This document shows positions 27,703 to 36,599 of a stretch of DNA of 64,000 bases, in pieces. The first letter of the stretch is position 1; each line of letters starts with the position of its first letter. The DNA is from Achromobacter sp. RTa (GTDB lineage Bacteria > Pseudomonadota > Gammaproteobacteria > Burkholderiales > Burkholderiaceae_B). The DNA is taken from assembly GCF_000757485.1 (NCBI RefSeq), contig NZ_JPYO01000042.1, positions 908,707 through 972,706 of the forward strand. The letters run 5' to 3'. The position numbers and the translations under genes are program-made. The notes under the pieces are model-generated. The model searched no databases, was not told the origin of the DNA, and saw nothing but the letters and a program-made list of their open reading frames with translations.

Positions 27703-28451
27703 GCCACGAAATCCTGACCCTGACCGACGTGCGCAAGTCTTTCGGCGAAGCGCAGATCATCCGCGGCGTGAACCTGAAGGTGGAGGCTGGCGAGCGCCAC
27801 GCCGTCATCGGCCCCAACGGCGCGGGAAAATCCACCCTGTTCCATCTGATGTCGGGCTCGTTCGCTCCGACCTCGGGCGACATCAGCCTGCGCTCGCGGC
27901 CGATCGGCGGCCTGGCGCCTGAACGCATCAACCGCCTGGGCCTGGCGCGCTCGTTCCAGATCACCAACGTGTTCCCGCGTCTGTCGGTGCGCGAGAACCT
28001 GCGCCTGGCGGTCCTGCGCATGCACGGCCTGGTCTACAACTTCTGGCGCCCGATTGCGCGCAATCGCGCCGTGAATGAAGACGTGGACCGCCTGCTGGAG
28101 AAGGTCCGGCTGACGGACAAGCAGGAAACGGCGGCCGGCGACCTGAACTATTCGGAACAGCGTTCGCTGGAGATCGGCATGACGCTGGCCTCGCGTCCCA
28201 AGGTCATCCTGCTGGACGAACCCATGGCGGGCATGTCCCAGCACGAAGTCGACTACACCGTCGAGCTGATCAAGGACGTCACGCGCGACTGCACGTTGTT
28301 GATCGTGGAACACGACATGCAAGTGGTGTTCTCGCTGGCCGACCGCATCAGCGTGCTGGTGTACGGCGAGATCCTCGCCACCGGCACGCCGGCCGACATC
28401 CGCGGCGACGCCCGCGTGCGCGAAGCCTACCTGGGAGAGGAAACGGTATGA
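27699..28451 (+). CDS. LivG-type branched-chain ABC transporter ATP-binding protein
   Basis: ATPase of 250 residues. Walker [10 protein letters not shown], a signature region with the atypical form LNYSEQRSLEIGMTLA (NYSEQ in place of LSGGQ, as in many LivG proteins) and Walker B VILLDEPMAGM are present. The C-terminal LivG segment (VREAYLGEE) contains the usual ending. Coupled to livM and livF by ATGA overlaps. Confidence 0.94.
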   Translation: MSHEILTLTDVRKSFGEAQIIRGVNLKVEAGERHAVIGPNGAGKSTLFHLMSGSFAPTSGDISLRSRPIGGLAPERINRLGLARSFQITNVFPRLSVRENLRLAVLRMHGLVYNFWRPIARNRAVNEDVDRLLEKVRLTDKQETAAGDLNYSEQRSLEIGMTLASRPKVILLDEPMAGMSQHEVDYTVELIKDVTRDCTLLIVEHDMQVVFSLADRISVLVYGEILATGTPADIRGDARVREAYLGEETV

Positions 28452-29179
28452 GCACCCAGATGAATACGACCGCGCCCCTGTTGAGCCTGCGCGGCGTGCA
28501 TGCCCATTACGGCAAGAGCCACATCCTGCACGGCATCGATCTGTCCATTGGCCGCGGCGAAGTCGTAAGCCTGCTGGGCCGCAACGGCGCGGGCCGCTCC
28601 ACCACCATGAAGAGCATCATGGGGCTGGTGGACGTGACCGGCGGCAGCATCTCCATCGAAGGCCGCGACATCACCAACAAGCGCCCCTTCGAGATCGCGC
28701 GCGCCGGATTGGGCTTCGTGCCGGAAGAACGCGAGGTGTTCGCCAACCTGACCGTGGACGAAAACCTGCGCATGGGCGAGCAGCCCAAGCGCGGCGACGC
28801 GCCCTTCTGGTCGGTGGACCAGATGTTCGATTACTTCCCACGGCTGAAGGAGCGCCGCGGCACCAAGGCGGGCAACCTGTCCGGCGGCGAACAGCAGATG
28901 CTGACCATGTGCCGCTCGCTGCTGGGCAACCCCAAGGTCATGCTGATCGACGAACCCACCGAAGGCCTGGCCCCGAAGATCGTGGAAGTGATCGCCGACG
29001 TGATCCGCGACATCCACAAGCGCGGCGTTTCCGTCCTGTTGGTGGAGCAGAAGCTGACCATCGCGCTCAAGGTTTCCACCCGCGTCAGCGTGATGGGCCA
29101 CGGCCGCATCGTTTTCGAAGGACCGCCCGCGCAGCTGCATGAGCGCCAGGACGTCGTCCAGGAATGGCTGGCGGTCTGA
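28448..29179 (+). CDS. LivF-type branched-chain ABC transporter ATP-binding protein with Arg in Walker A
   Basis: ATPase of 243 residues. Signature LSGGEQQM and Walker B VMLIDEPTEGLAP are normal. The Walker A loop reads GRNGAGRST, so arginine (codon CGC, 28592-28594) replaces the lysine that normally holds the ATP phosphates. I recall that this K-to-R form occurs in a subset of beta-proteobacterial LivF proteins, so it may be a subfamily trait; its LivG partner keeps the lysine. Last ABC gene of the operon. Confidence 0.92.
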   Translation: MSTQMNTTAPLLSLRGVHAHYGKSHILHGIDLSIGRGEVVSLLGRNGAGRSTTMKSIMGLVDVTGGSISIEGRDITNKRPFEIARAGLGFVPEEREVFANLTVDENLRMGEQPKRGDAPFWSVDQMFDYFPRLKERRGTKAGNLSGGEQQMLTMCRSLLGNPKVMLIDEPTEGLAPKIVEVIADVIRDIHKRGVSVLLVEQKLTIALKVSTRVSVMGHGRIVFEGPPAQLHERQDVVQEWLAV

Positions 29180-29214
29180 GCGCCAGCGCCCCTCCAACAT
29201 TACAGGCACATATC

Positions 29215-30003
29215 GTGGACAACACCAACGAACCTCTCCATCCCGAGCTGCGCGGTCAGACCGTCGTGATCACCGGCGGCGCCAAGGGCATAGGCCTGGC
29301 CACTGCGCAGGCGTTCGCGCGCCAGGGCGCGCGCATCGCGCTGCTGGACATGGACGCCGCCGCGCTGGACGAAGCCGTCGCCGGACTCGCGGCGCAAGGC
29401 GCCGAGGCCCTGGCCTGCCAGGCTTCCGTGACCGACGCCGACGCCGTCGAGCGCGCCTTCGCCCAGGCCGAGCAGGCCTATGGCCGCATCGACGTGCTGG
29501 TCAACAACGCCGGGGTCTCGGCCAACAAGCCAACGCTGGAAGTCAGCGTGGACGAATGGCGCCGCGCCGTGGACATCAACCTGACCGGCGTGTTCCTGTG
29601 CGCCCAGGCCGCCGGCCGCCGCATGGTGCCCGCGGGTTCGGGCTCCATCATCAACCTGGCCTCCATGTACGGCGTGGTGGCCGCGCCCGACCGCGCGGCC
29701 TATTGCGCCACCAAGGGCGCGGTGGTGCTGCTGACCGAGACGCTCGCCGTCGAATGGGGCCCCTCCGGCGTGCGCGTGAACGCGCTGGCGCCGGGCTACG
29801 TGGAAACGGACCTGGTGCGCGACCTGGCCGCGCGCGGCCGCCTGGACCCCGAGCGCCTCAAGCAGCGCACGCCGCTGCGGCGCCTGGCACAGCCGGCCGA
29901 AATGGCCGACCTGGCGGTGTTCCTGGCGTCGCGCCAGGCCGCCTACATCACCGGACACACCCTGGTGGCCGACGGCGGCTGGAGCCGCTACAGCTACCTC
30001 TAA
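29215..30003 (+). CDS. Short-chain dehydrogenase/reductase
   Basis: SDR of about 262 residues with TGGAKGIG (cofactor), NNAG, and YCATK (catalytic Tyr/Lys). The start is uncertain: GTG at 29215 has AGG a suitable distance upstream and no overlap; ATG at 29164 would add 17 residues and overlap livF by 16 bases. It links the transporter to the dehydrogenase complex genes and probably oxidises an imported hydroxy compound to the oxo substrate of the complex; that order is inference. Confidence 0.86.
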   Translation: MDNTNEPLHPELRGQTVVITGGAKGIGLATAQAFARQGARIALLDMDAAALDEAVAGLAAQGAEALACQASVTDADAVERAFAQAEQAYGRIDVLVNNAGVSANKPTLEVSVDEWRRAVDINLTGVFLCAQAAGRRMVPAGSGSIINLASMYGVVAAPDRAAYCATKGAVVLLTETLAVEWGPSGVRVNALAPGYVETDLVRDLAARGRLDPERLKQRTPLRRLAQPAEMADLAVFLASRQAAYITGHTLVADGGWSRYSYL

Positions 30004-30039
30004 CCGCAAGACGCTTACCCACATTCTGGAGATTCATTC

Positions 30040-32223
30040 ATGGCCACCTACCAACCGCTTGGTTCCCAAGCGCCCTGGCGGCAACTGACGGTCGAAGACA
30101 AGGACTGGCAACAGGCGGATCCCGCCCTGCTGGGCACCATGCTGACCCAGCTGCATTGGATCCGCGCCTTCGAAGAGGCCGTGCTGGACCTGGCCGCGGA
30201 AGGCCTGGTGCATGGCCCCGCGCACTCGTCCGTGGGCCAGGAAGGCGGCGCGGTCGGCTCCGTGCTGGCGCTGGGCGCCGGCGACCAGATCAACGGCTCG
30301 CACCGCGGCCACCACCAGTTCCTGGCCAAGGCCCTGCAGCACGTCGCCCCGCTGGGCCTGGATCCGCGCAACCCGCTCACCCCCGCCATCGATGAAGTGC
30401 TGCAAAAGACGCTGGCCGAGATCATGGGCCTGGCCCAGGGCTACTGCCGCGGCCGCGGTGGCAGCATGCACCTGCGCTGGCTCGAAGCCGGCGCGCTGGG
30501 CACCAATGCCATCGTGGGCGGCGGCGTGCCGCTGGCGGCCGGCGCCGGCTGGGCCCACAAGCATGCGGGCACCGACCGCGTGGCGGTGACCTACTTCGGC
30601 GACGGCGCGGTGAACATCGGTTCCGTGCTCGAAACCATGAACCTCACCGCGGCCTGGAAGACGCCGCTGTGCTTCTTCATCGAGAACAACCGCTACGCCG
30701 TGTCGACCACGGTGGAGGAATCCACCGCCGAGCCGCGCCTTTCCGCGCGCGGCCAGGCCTTCAACATCCCGTCCTGGCAAGTGGACGGCATGGACCCGCT
30801 GGCGGTCTACCTGGCCATGTCCGAGGCCGTGGCCCACATGCGCGCGGGCAAGGGTCCCACCATCGTCGAAGTGGATGTGTACCGCTTCTTCCACCAGAAC
30901 GGCCCCTTCCCCGGCAGCGCCTTCGGCTACCGCAGCAAGGACGAGGAAGCGCAATGGCGCCGCCGCGATCCACTGGACCGGATCGCCGCCGAAATGATCG
31001 GTCGCGGGCTGATCGCCCAGGCCGAGGTCGACGCGCTGCGCCAGCGCTGCAAGGAAGTGATGAAAGAGGTGTCGGGCCGTCTGACCGAAGCCGCCGACGG
31101 CGGCAAGCGCCGCGTGCGCGCCGACCTCTGGCCCAGCCCCGACTTCCGCGACGTGGGCCTGCGCAGCGACGGTTCGGAACTGGCCGGCCTGCGCTACCAG
31201 GAAGCCGCCGACCATGCCGGCCAGTCCGTCGAGCGCAAGTTCGTGGACGCGGTGGCCGACGTGCTGGACCGCCGCATGGAAACCGACGCCGGCGTGGTGG
31301 TGCTGGGCGAGGACGTGCACCGCCTGAAGGGCGGCACCAACGGCGCCACGCGCGGCCTGAAGGACAAATACCCCGACCGCGTGCTGGGCACCCCCATCTC
31401 CGAGAACGCCTTCGCCGGCCTGGGCGGCGGCCTGGCCATGGACGGCCGCTACAAGCCGGTGGTGGAATTCATGTACCCCGATTTCATGTGGGTCGCGGCC
31501 GACCAGATCTTCAACCAGATCGGCAAGGCCCGCCACATGTTCGGCGGCGACATCGACGTGCCCTTCGTGCTGCGCACCAAGGTCGCGATGGGCACGGGCT
31601 ACGGTTCGCAGCACTCGATGGATCCGGCCGGCATCTTCGCCACCGCCCCGGGCTGGCGCATCGTCGCGCCGTCCACGCCCTATGAATACGTCGGGCTGAT
31701 GAATACCGCCCTGGCCTCCAAGGATCCGGTGCTGGTGATCGAACACGTGGACCTGTACGCCTCCTCGGGCGAAGTGCCCACGGACGATCTGGACTACGCC
31801 ATTCCGTTCGGCAAGGCGCGCGTGCGCCGCGAGGGCGGCAAGGTCACCATCCTGACCTATCTCTCCATGGTCAGCCGCGCGCTGAAGGCCGCGGAAGAGG
31901 CTGGCGTGGACGCGGAAGTCATCGATCTGCGCACCCTGGACCGCGCCAGCCTGGACTGGGACACCATCGGCGCCAGCATCCAGAAGACCAACAACGTGCT
32001 GATCGTGGAACAAGGCGCCCGCGGCACCTCCTACGGCGCCATGCTGGCCGACGAAATCCAGCGCCGCTACTTCGACTGGCTGGACCAGCCCGTCAAGCGC
32101 GTGACCGGCGGCGAGGCTTCGCCCAGCATTTCCAAGGTGCTGGAGCGCGCGGCGTTCGCGGACACCGATGAAGTCGTGGCCGGCCTGGAAGACGTGCTGG
32201 CGGACCTGGGGGAAAAAGCATGA
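30040..32223 (+). CDS. Fused E1 alpha-beta subunit of a 2-oxoacid dehydrogenase complex
   Basis: Thiamin-diphosphate decarboxylase of 727 residues in which the alpha part (1 to about 375) and beta part (about 390-727) are in one chain. The alpha part has HRGHHQFLAK, GRGGSMHLR and the TPP motif GDGAVNIGSVLETMN. The beta part has LGEDVHRLKGGTNGAT, GLGGGLAM and EQGARGTSYG. It is closest in type to acetoin or branched-chain 2-oxoacid dehydrogenase E1, not to AceE. With the downstream E2 and E3 it forms a full complex making an acyl-CoA from a 2-oxo compound. Substrate unknown. Confidence 0.92.
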   Translation: MATYQPLGSQAPWRQLTVEDKDWQQADPALLGTMLTQLHWIRAFEEAVLDLAAEGLVHGPAHSSVGQEGGAVGSVLALGAGDQINGSHRGHHQFLAKALQHVAPLGLDPRNPLTPAIDEVLQKTLAEIMGLAQGYCRGRGGSMHLRWLEAGALGTNAIVGGGVPLAAGAGWAHKHAGTDRVAVTYFGDGAVNIGSVLETMNLTAAWKTPLCFFIENNRYAVSTTVEESTAEPRLSARGQAFNIPSWQVDGMDPLAVYLAMSEAVAHMRAGKGPTIVEVDVYRFFHQNGPFPGSAFGYRSKDEEAQWRRRDPLDRIAAEMIGRGLIAQAEVDALRQRCKEVMKEVSGRLTEAADGGKRRVRADLWPSPDFRDVGLRSDGSELAGLRYQEAADHAGQSVERKFVDAVADVLDRRMETDAGVVVLGEDVHRLKGGTNGATRGLKDKYPDRVLGTPISENAFAGLGGGLAMDGRYKPVVEFMYPDFMWVAADQIFNQIGKARHMFGGDIDVPFVLRTKVAMGTGYGSQHSMDPAGIFATAPGWRIVAPSTPYEYVGLMNTALASKDPVLVIEHVDLYASSGEVPTDDLDYAIPFGKARVRREGGKVTILTYLSMVSRALKAAEEAGVDAEVIDLRTLDRASLDWDTIGASIQKTNNVLIVEQGARGTSYGAMLADEIQRRYFDWLDQPVKRVTGGEASPSISKVLERAAFADTDEVVAGLEDVLADLGEKA

Positions 32224-32711
32224 CCGCCCCGCTGCGAATGACGGTGCCGATGGAAGTCGGCATCTGCTGCGCCGACCTGGACGCGCTGCTGGCCTTCTAC
32301 ATCGATGTGATCGGCCTGAAGCTAGTCAACCGCGTGACCGTCCCCGCCGACAAGGCGCAGGCCACCGGCCTGACCCGGCACGGATACGACGTCGCTCGCC
32401 TGCAGACGCCCTATGGCGAACGCATCAAACTGCTCCAGCCCGCGACGGCGCCCGAAGCCGCCGCGCGCGGCGCCGCCATCCTGGACCGCCAGGGCGCAAC
32501 CTACCTGACCTTCATCGTTCGCGACCTGCCCGGCGTGGTGCGCGGCCTGGAGGCCAAGGGCGTAGCGTTCGACAGCAAGCCGGCCCCGATGGAAGTGCGG
32601 CCCGGCACCTGGCTGGCGTTCTTCCGCGACCCCGAGGGGAACGTGCTGGAACTGGTCGAATACGACGACCCCGCCTCCTACCGGCCCGACCTGGCCGGCG
32701 CCGAACAATAG
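32220..32711 (+). CDS. VOC (glyoxalase/bleomycin-resistance) family protein
   Basis: A 163-residue vicinal-oxygen-chelate protein with two beta-alpha-beta-beta-beta modules (first from VGICCADLDALLAFYIDVIG, second from TYLTFIVRDLPGVVRGL) and a possible metal Glu in GNVLELVEYDD. It overlaps the E1 gene by four bases and lies before E2, an unusual place for such a gene. It could be an isomerase, lyase or epimerase acting on the complex's substrate. No reaction can be assigned. Confidence 0.85.
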   Translation: MTAPLRMTVPMEVGICCADLDALLAFYIDVIGLKLVNRVTVPADKAQATGLTRHGYDVARLQTPYGERIKLLQPATAPEAAARGAAILDRQGATYLTFIVRDLPGVVRGLEAKGVAFDSKPAPMEVRPGTWLAFFRDPEGNVLELVEYDDPASYRPDLAGAEQ

Positions 32712-32721
32712 GACGAACAAC

Positions 32722-33990
32722 GTGGCACACCTTATCAAGCTCCCCTCCGTCGCGGCCGACACCTCGGGCGGCACGCTGCACCAGTGGCTCAAGAAAGAAG
32801 GCGACACGGTCGCCGTGGGCGACGCGCTGGCGGAAATCGAAACCGAGAAGGCCATCGTCGAAATCAATGCCGAGCATGCCGGCGTGCTGGGCCGCATCGT
32901 GGTGCAGGCCGGCGCCGCGTCGGTGCCGGTGAACACCGTGATCGGCGTGCTGCTGGCGCAAGGCGAGGACGCCTCGGCGATCGACCGCGCCCTGGCCGAA
33001 AGCGGCGCCGCCGCGCAAGCCCCGGCCGCCCCTGCCCAGCCCGCTGCCGCGCCCGCCAGCGCGGCCCCCACGCCAGCCGCCGCCAGCCCCAAGCCGCAAG
33101 CGCCGGCGCCCACGGCGGCCTCTAGCGCCCCCGTCCCTGGCGGCCGCCTGTTCGCCAGCCCGCTGGCCCGCCGCCTGGCCGCGCAATGGCATGTGGACCT
33201 GCTGGGCGTGGCCGGCACCGGCCCGCACGGCCGCATCGTCCGCCGCGACGTGGAAGCCGCGCGCAACCGCGCGCCGTCCGCCGTGGCTGCGTCCCTGGCC
33301 GGCCGCCCCGCCGCGCGCCGCGTGCCGCATACGGGCATGCGCCGCGCCATCGCCCGCCGCCTGACCGAAAGCAAGCAGAACGTGCCGCACTTCTACCTGA
33401 CGGTGGACTGCCGGATGGACGCGCTGCTCGCATTGCGCGCCCAGGCCAACCAGGGCGGCGCAGTGAAGCTTTCAGTCAATGACTTCATCGTGCGCGCCGC
33501 CGCGCTGGCCCTGCGCGAAGTGCCCGAGGTCAACGCCAGCTGGCACGACGACGCCATCGAATACCACGCCGGCGCCGACATCTCCGTGGCGGTGGCGACC
33601 GAGGGCGGACTGGTCACGCCCATCGTGCGGGACGCCGATGTGAAGCCGCTATCGGCCATCGCCGGCGAAATCGTCGAGCTTGCCGGACGCGCCAAGGTCA
33701 ACCGCCTCAAGCCCGAGGAATTCGCCGGCGGCTCGCTGACGGTGAGCAACCTGGGCATGTACGGCATCGGCCAGTTCGCGGCCATCATCAACCCGCCGCA
33801 GGCCGCCATCCTGGCGGTGGGCGCGGCCGAGCGCCGCCCCGTCGTGGACGCGGACGGCGCGCTCGCCGTGGCCTCCGTCATGACCGTGACCCTGTCGGCC
33901 GATCACCGCGTGGTGGACGGCGCCGTCGGCGCGCGCTGGCTGGCGGCCTTCCGCCAGCTGATCGAAAACCCCGTGCGCATCCTGCTGTGA
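32722..33990 (+). CDS. Dihydrolipoamide acyltransferase (E2) of a 2-oxoacid dehydrogenase complex
   Basis: E2 core protein, 422 residues, GTG start. One lipoyl domain carries the modified lysine K43 in EIETEKAIVEI. An Ala/Pro-rich linker follows (about 85-135), then the E1/E3-binding domain (FASPLARRLAAQWHVDL) and the catalytic domain with DHRVVDG near the end (H395 and D399). It moves the acyl group from TPP on E1 to CoA. It overlaps the E3 gene region at its stop codon. Confidence 0.93.
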   Translation: MAHLIKLPSVAADTSGGTLHQWLKKEGDTVAVGDALAEIETEKAIVEINAEHAGVLGRIVVQAGAASVPVNTVIGVLLAQGEDASAIDRALAESGAAAQAPAAPAQPAAAPASAAPTPAAASPKPQAPAPTAASSAPVPGGRLFASPLARRLAAQWHVDLLGVAGTGPHGRIVRRDVEAARNRAPSAVAASLAGRPAARRVPHTGMRRAIARRLTESKQNVPHFYLTVDCRMDALLALRAQANQGGAVKLSVNDFIVRAAALALREVPEVNASWHDDAIEYHAGADISVAVATEGGLVTPIVRDADVKPLSAIAGEIVELAGRAKVNRLKPEEFAGGSLTVSNLGMYGIGQFAAIINPPQAAILAVGAAERRPVVDADGALAVASVMTVTLSADHRVVDGAVGARWLAAFRQLIENPVRILL

Positions 33991-33998
33991 GCCCCGCC

Positions 33999-35396
33999 AT
34001 GACGAAGACGACGTTTGATCTCATCGTGGTGGGAGGCGGCCCCGGCGGCTACGTGGCCGCCATCCGCGGCGCCCAGCTGGGCATGTCGGTGGCGCTGGTG
34101 GAACGCGCCGAACTGGGCGGCATCTGCCTGAACTGGGGCTGCATCCCCACCAAGGCCCTGCTGCACAGCGCCACCGTGCTGCGCGCATGCCGCGAAGCCT
34201 CTCACTACGGCGTCGCAGGCGCGGGCGAAGCCCGCCCCGACCTGGCCGCCATGGTGGCGCGCTCGCGCAAGGTGGCGGGCCGCCTGGGCCAGGGCGTGGC
34301 GCACCTGATGAAGAAAAATGGCGTGACGGTGTTCGCCGCCAGCGCCAGGCTGGCGGGCGCGGGCAAGCTGGCGCTGGACAGCGGCGCCACGCTGTCGGCT
34401 CCGCACATCGTCCTGGCGACCGGCGCGCGCGCCCGCGAACTGCCGGCGCTGCCGGTGGGCGAACGCATCTGGGCCTACCGCCAGGCCCTGGTGCCCGCCG
34501 CGATCCCGAAATCACTGCTGGTGGTGGGCGCGGGCGCCATCGGCGCGGAGTTCGCCAGCTTCTACCGTGCGGTGGGCGCCGAGGTCACCCTGATCGACAT
34601 GACGGCCGAGATCCTGCCGCAGGAAGACGCCGAAATCTCGCAACTGGCCCGCAAGGCCTTCGAGAAGCAAGGCATCCGCGTGCTGACGCAATGCGCCGTC
34701 AAGGCCTCGTCCACGACGGCCTCCGGCGTGAAGGTGGTGCTGGAGCAGCAGGGCAAGCAGAGCGAACTGGAAGTCGAGCGCGTCATCGTCGCCGCCGGCA
34801 TCGTGGGCAACGTGGAGAACCTCGGGCTGGAACGCACCCGCGTCAAAGTGGAGAAGACCCACATCGTCACCGACGGCCTGTGCCGGACGGGCGAGCCCGG
34901 CGTCTATGCCATCGGCGACGTGGCCGGAGCCCCCTGGCTCGCCCACAAGGCCAGCCACGAGGCCGTGCTGTGCGTGGAGGCGATCGCCGGCAAGCCTTCC
35001 CACCCCATCGACCCGCTGCGCATCCCCGCCTGCACCTATTCCTACCCGCAGGTGGCCAGCATCGGCATGACCGAGGCCCGCGCGCGCGAGCATGCCAAGC
35101 AGACGGGCGGCGAAATCCGCGTCGGCAAGTTCTCTTTCGCCGGCAACGGCAAGGCGATCGCCATGGGCGAGGACCAGGGCTTGGTGAAGACGGTGTTCGA
35201 CGCGAAAACAGGCGAACTGCTGGGCGCGCACATCATCCACCCCGAAGCGTCCGAGCTGATCACGGGCTACGGCGTGGCGGCATCGCTGGAAGCCACCGAG
35301 GAAGACCTGATGCATACCGTGTTCGCGCATCCGACGCTGTCGGAAACCCTGCACGAATCGGTGCTGTCGGCCTTCGGCCGCGCCTTGCACGCCTGA
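33999..35396 (+). CDS. lpdA: Dihydrolipoyl dehydrogenase (E3)
   Basis: FAD-dependent enzyme of 465 residues that reoxidises the lipoyl group with NAD. FAD motif GGGPGGYVAA at about 12-21, redox-active pair C43/C48 in GGICLNWGCIP, NAD motif VVGAGAIGAEFASFY, and the C-terminal catalytic pair H444/E449 in HPTLSETLHE are all there. ATG at 33999 is my choice; a GTG at 33987 overlaps the E2 stop (GTGA) and would add four residues. Last gene of the operon, followed by a strong hairpin. Confidence 0.93.
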   Translation: MTKTTFDLIVVGGGPGGYVAAIRGAQLGMSVALVERAELGGICLNWGCIPTKALLHSATVLRACREASHYGVAGAGEARPDLAAMVARSRKVAGRLGQGVAHLMKKNGVTVFAASARLAGAGKLALDSGATLSAPHIVLATGARARELPALPVGERIWAYRQALVPAAIPKSLLVVGAGAIGAEFASFYRAVGAEVTLIDMTAEILPQEDAEISQLARKAFEKQGIRVLTQCAVKASSTTASGVKVVLEQQGKQSELEVERVIVAAGIVGNVENLGLERTRVKVEKTHIVTDGLCRTGEPGVYAIGDVAGAPWLAHKASHEAVLCVEAIAGKPSHPIDPLRIPACTYSYPQVASIGMTEARAREHAKQTGGEIRVGKFSFAGNGKAIAMGEDQGLVKTVFDAKTGELLGAHIIHPEASELITGYGVAASLEATEEDLMHTVFAHPTLSETLHESVLSAFGRALHA

Positions 35397-35403
35397 ACAG
35401 GAC

Positions 35404-35431
35404 CACGGGCCGCGCCTGCGCGCGGCCCGTG
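35404..35431. terminator. Hairpin between lpdA and the convergent LysR gene
   Basis: Perfect 12-bp stem, CACGGGCCGCGC (35404-35415) with GCGCGGCCCGTG (35420-35431) around a CTGC loop, in the 43-bp gap between two convergent genes. There is no T-run, so it may act as a pause site or transcript-end protector for both genes. Confidence 0.65.
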
Positions 35432-35439
35432 CGCGGGCA

Positions 35440-36321
35440 TCACATGCGCGCCGCGAAGAAATCCAGGAAACACGCGATCCGCCGCGACAGCTGCGTGTTG
35501 CGGTGATATACGGCGTGCATGGGCTGCAGGTAGTCCGTGTGCTCGGACTCCATCAGCTTCACCAGCCTGCCGGCCTTGATGTCCTCGCGCACCACGAAGT
35601 CGGACAGGCAGGCGATGCCCACTCCGCGCAGCGCCAGCTGCCGCTGCGTTTCGCCGCTGGAGGTCGCCAGGGTGGGCACGGCCAGATAGCTCGACGCGCC
35701 GGCGTGGCGCAGAGGCCACACGTTCAGGCTTTCGGGCTGGGTGAAGCCCAGCACCTCGTGCGCGGCCAGATCCGCCACCGTTTCCGGCGCGCCGCGCCGG
35801 GCGATGTAGTCCGGACTGGCCATCACCCATCGCGGGGACGGCCGCAGCGTGCGCGCATGCAGCGAGGAGTCCGTCAGCGGGCCCATGCGCAGCGCCACGT
35901 CGGTGCGATGCTCCATCAGGTCCACGATGCGGTCGTTGCTGGTGAGTTCGAGAGAAATCCCCGGATATTCGCGGCGGAAATCCCCCACGTGGGGCACCAC
36001 GCAATGCAGCATCACCGGCACCGACGCATCCACCCGCAAACGCCCCGCGGGCCGCTGATGCACCTTGCGCATGCACTCTTCCGCCTCTTCCAGCGACGCC
36101 ACGATCTGCCGCGCCTTGGGAAGAAAATGCTTGCCCTCTTCGGTCAGCTCCATGCGGCGCGTGGTCCGGTTCAGCAGCGTGACGCCCAGGTCTTCTTCCA
36201 GCCGCGACAATCCCCGGCTGACGCCGGAAGCGGTGTGGCCCAGCACTTCCGCGGCCGCGCTCAGGGATCCAGCATCCACGACGCCCAGGAACAGCCGCAA
36301 TGCATCAGAGTTCAGGGACAT
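35440..36321 (-). CDS. LysR-family transcriptional regulator
   Basis: A 293-residue LysR protein of the CrgA/AphT-like subgroup, with the helix-turn-helix part SLSAAAEVLGHTASGVSRGLSRLEEDLGV and a full-length effector domain. Start at 36321 (MSLNSDALRLFLG) fits the family; an upstream in-frame ATG lies within palindromic repeat sequence. It converges with lpdA. Its target is not evident: neighbours on its 5' side are ilvD and repeat DNA. Confidence 0.9.
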   Translation of the reverse strand: MSLNSDALRLFLGVVDAGSLSAAAEVLGHTASGVSRGLSRLEEDLGVTLLNRTTRRMELTEEGKHFLPKARQIVASLEEAEECMRKVHQRPAGRLRVDASVPVMLHCVVPHVGDFRREYPGISLELTSNDRIVDLMEHRTDVALRMGPLTDSSLHARTLRPSPRWVMASPDYIARRGAPETVADLAAHEVLGFTQPESLNVWPLRHAGASSYLAVPTLATSSGETQRQLALRGVGIACLSDFVVREDIKAGRLVKLMESEHTDYLQPMHAVYHRNTQLSRRIACFLDFFAARM

Positions 36322-36366
36322 GGGGCGGACTCCTTGACCAGGGGACGAATGTACGGCAGCTCTCCA

Positions 36367-36428
36367 GGTGTCTGACACCCGGGAAGAGAAGCGCAGATCC
36401 AAGATCATCTCGTACGGGTGTCAGACAC
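36367..36428. repeat. Pair of GGTGTCWGACACC palindromes
   Basis: Two members of the dispersed palindrome family, GGTGTCTGACACC at 36367-36379 and GGTGTCAGACAC at 36417-36428, lie 50 bp apart centre to centre with opposite central bases, so they are inverted relative to one another. They are in the gap between the LysR gene and the end of ilvD. Confidence 0.85.
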
Positions 36429-36551
36429 TTGCCGCAGCACAACTTGCCGCAGCAATCGCCACTTTAACCCGCCACTCGACACACCCCCAACAACGCGGCA
36501 AACCCAGACGCCGCCCGCTCCAGCAGGCGACCTACGAAGAATCCCCGCACG

Positions 36552-36581
36552 AAAAAAAACGGCGCCCCAACAGGGACGCCG
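36552..36581 (-). terminator. Rho-independent terminator of ilvD
   Basis: On the minus strand, 19 bp after the ilvD stop codon, CGGCGTCCC pairs with GGGGCGCCG (one G-U pair) around a TGTT loop and is followed directly by eight T residues. This is the clearest intrinsic terminator in the window. Confidence 0.9.
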
Positions 36582-36599
36582 CTCTTCAAAAGAAAGCGA

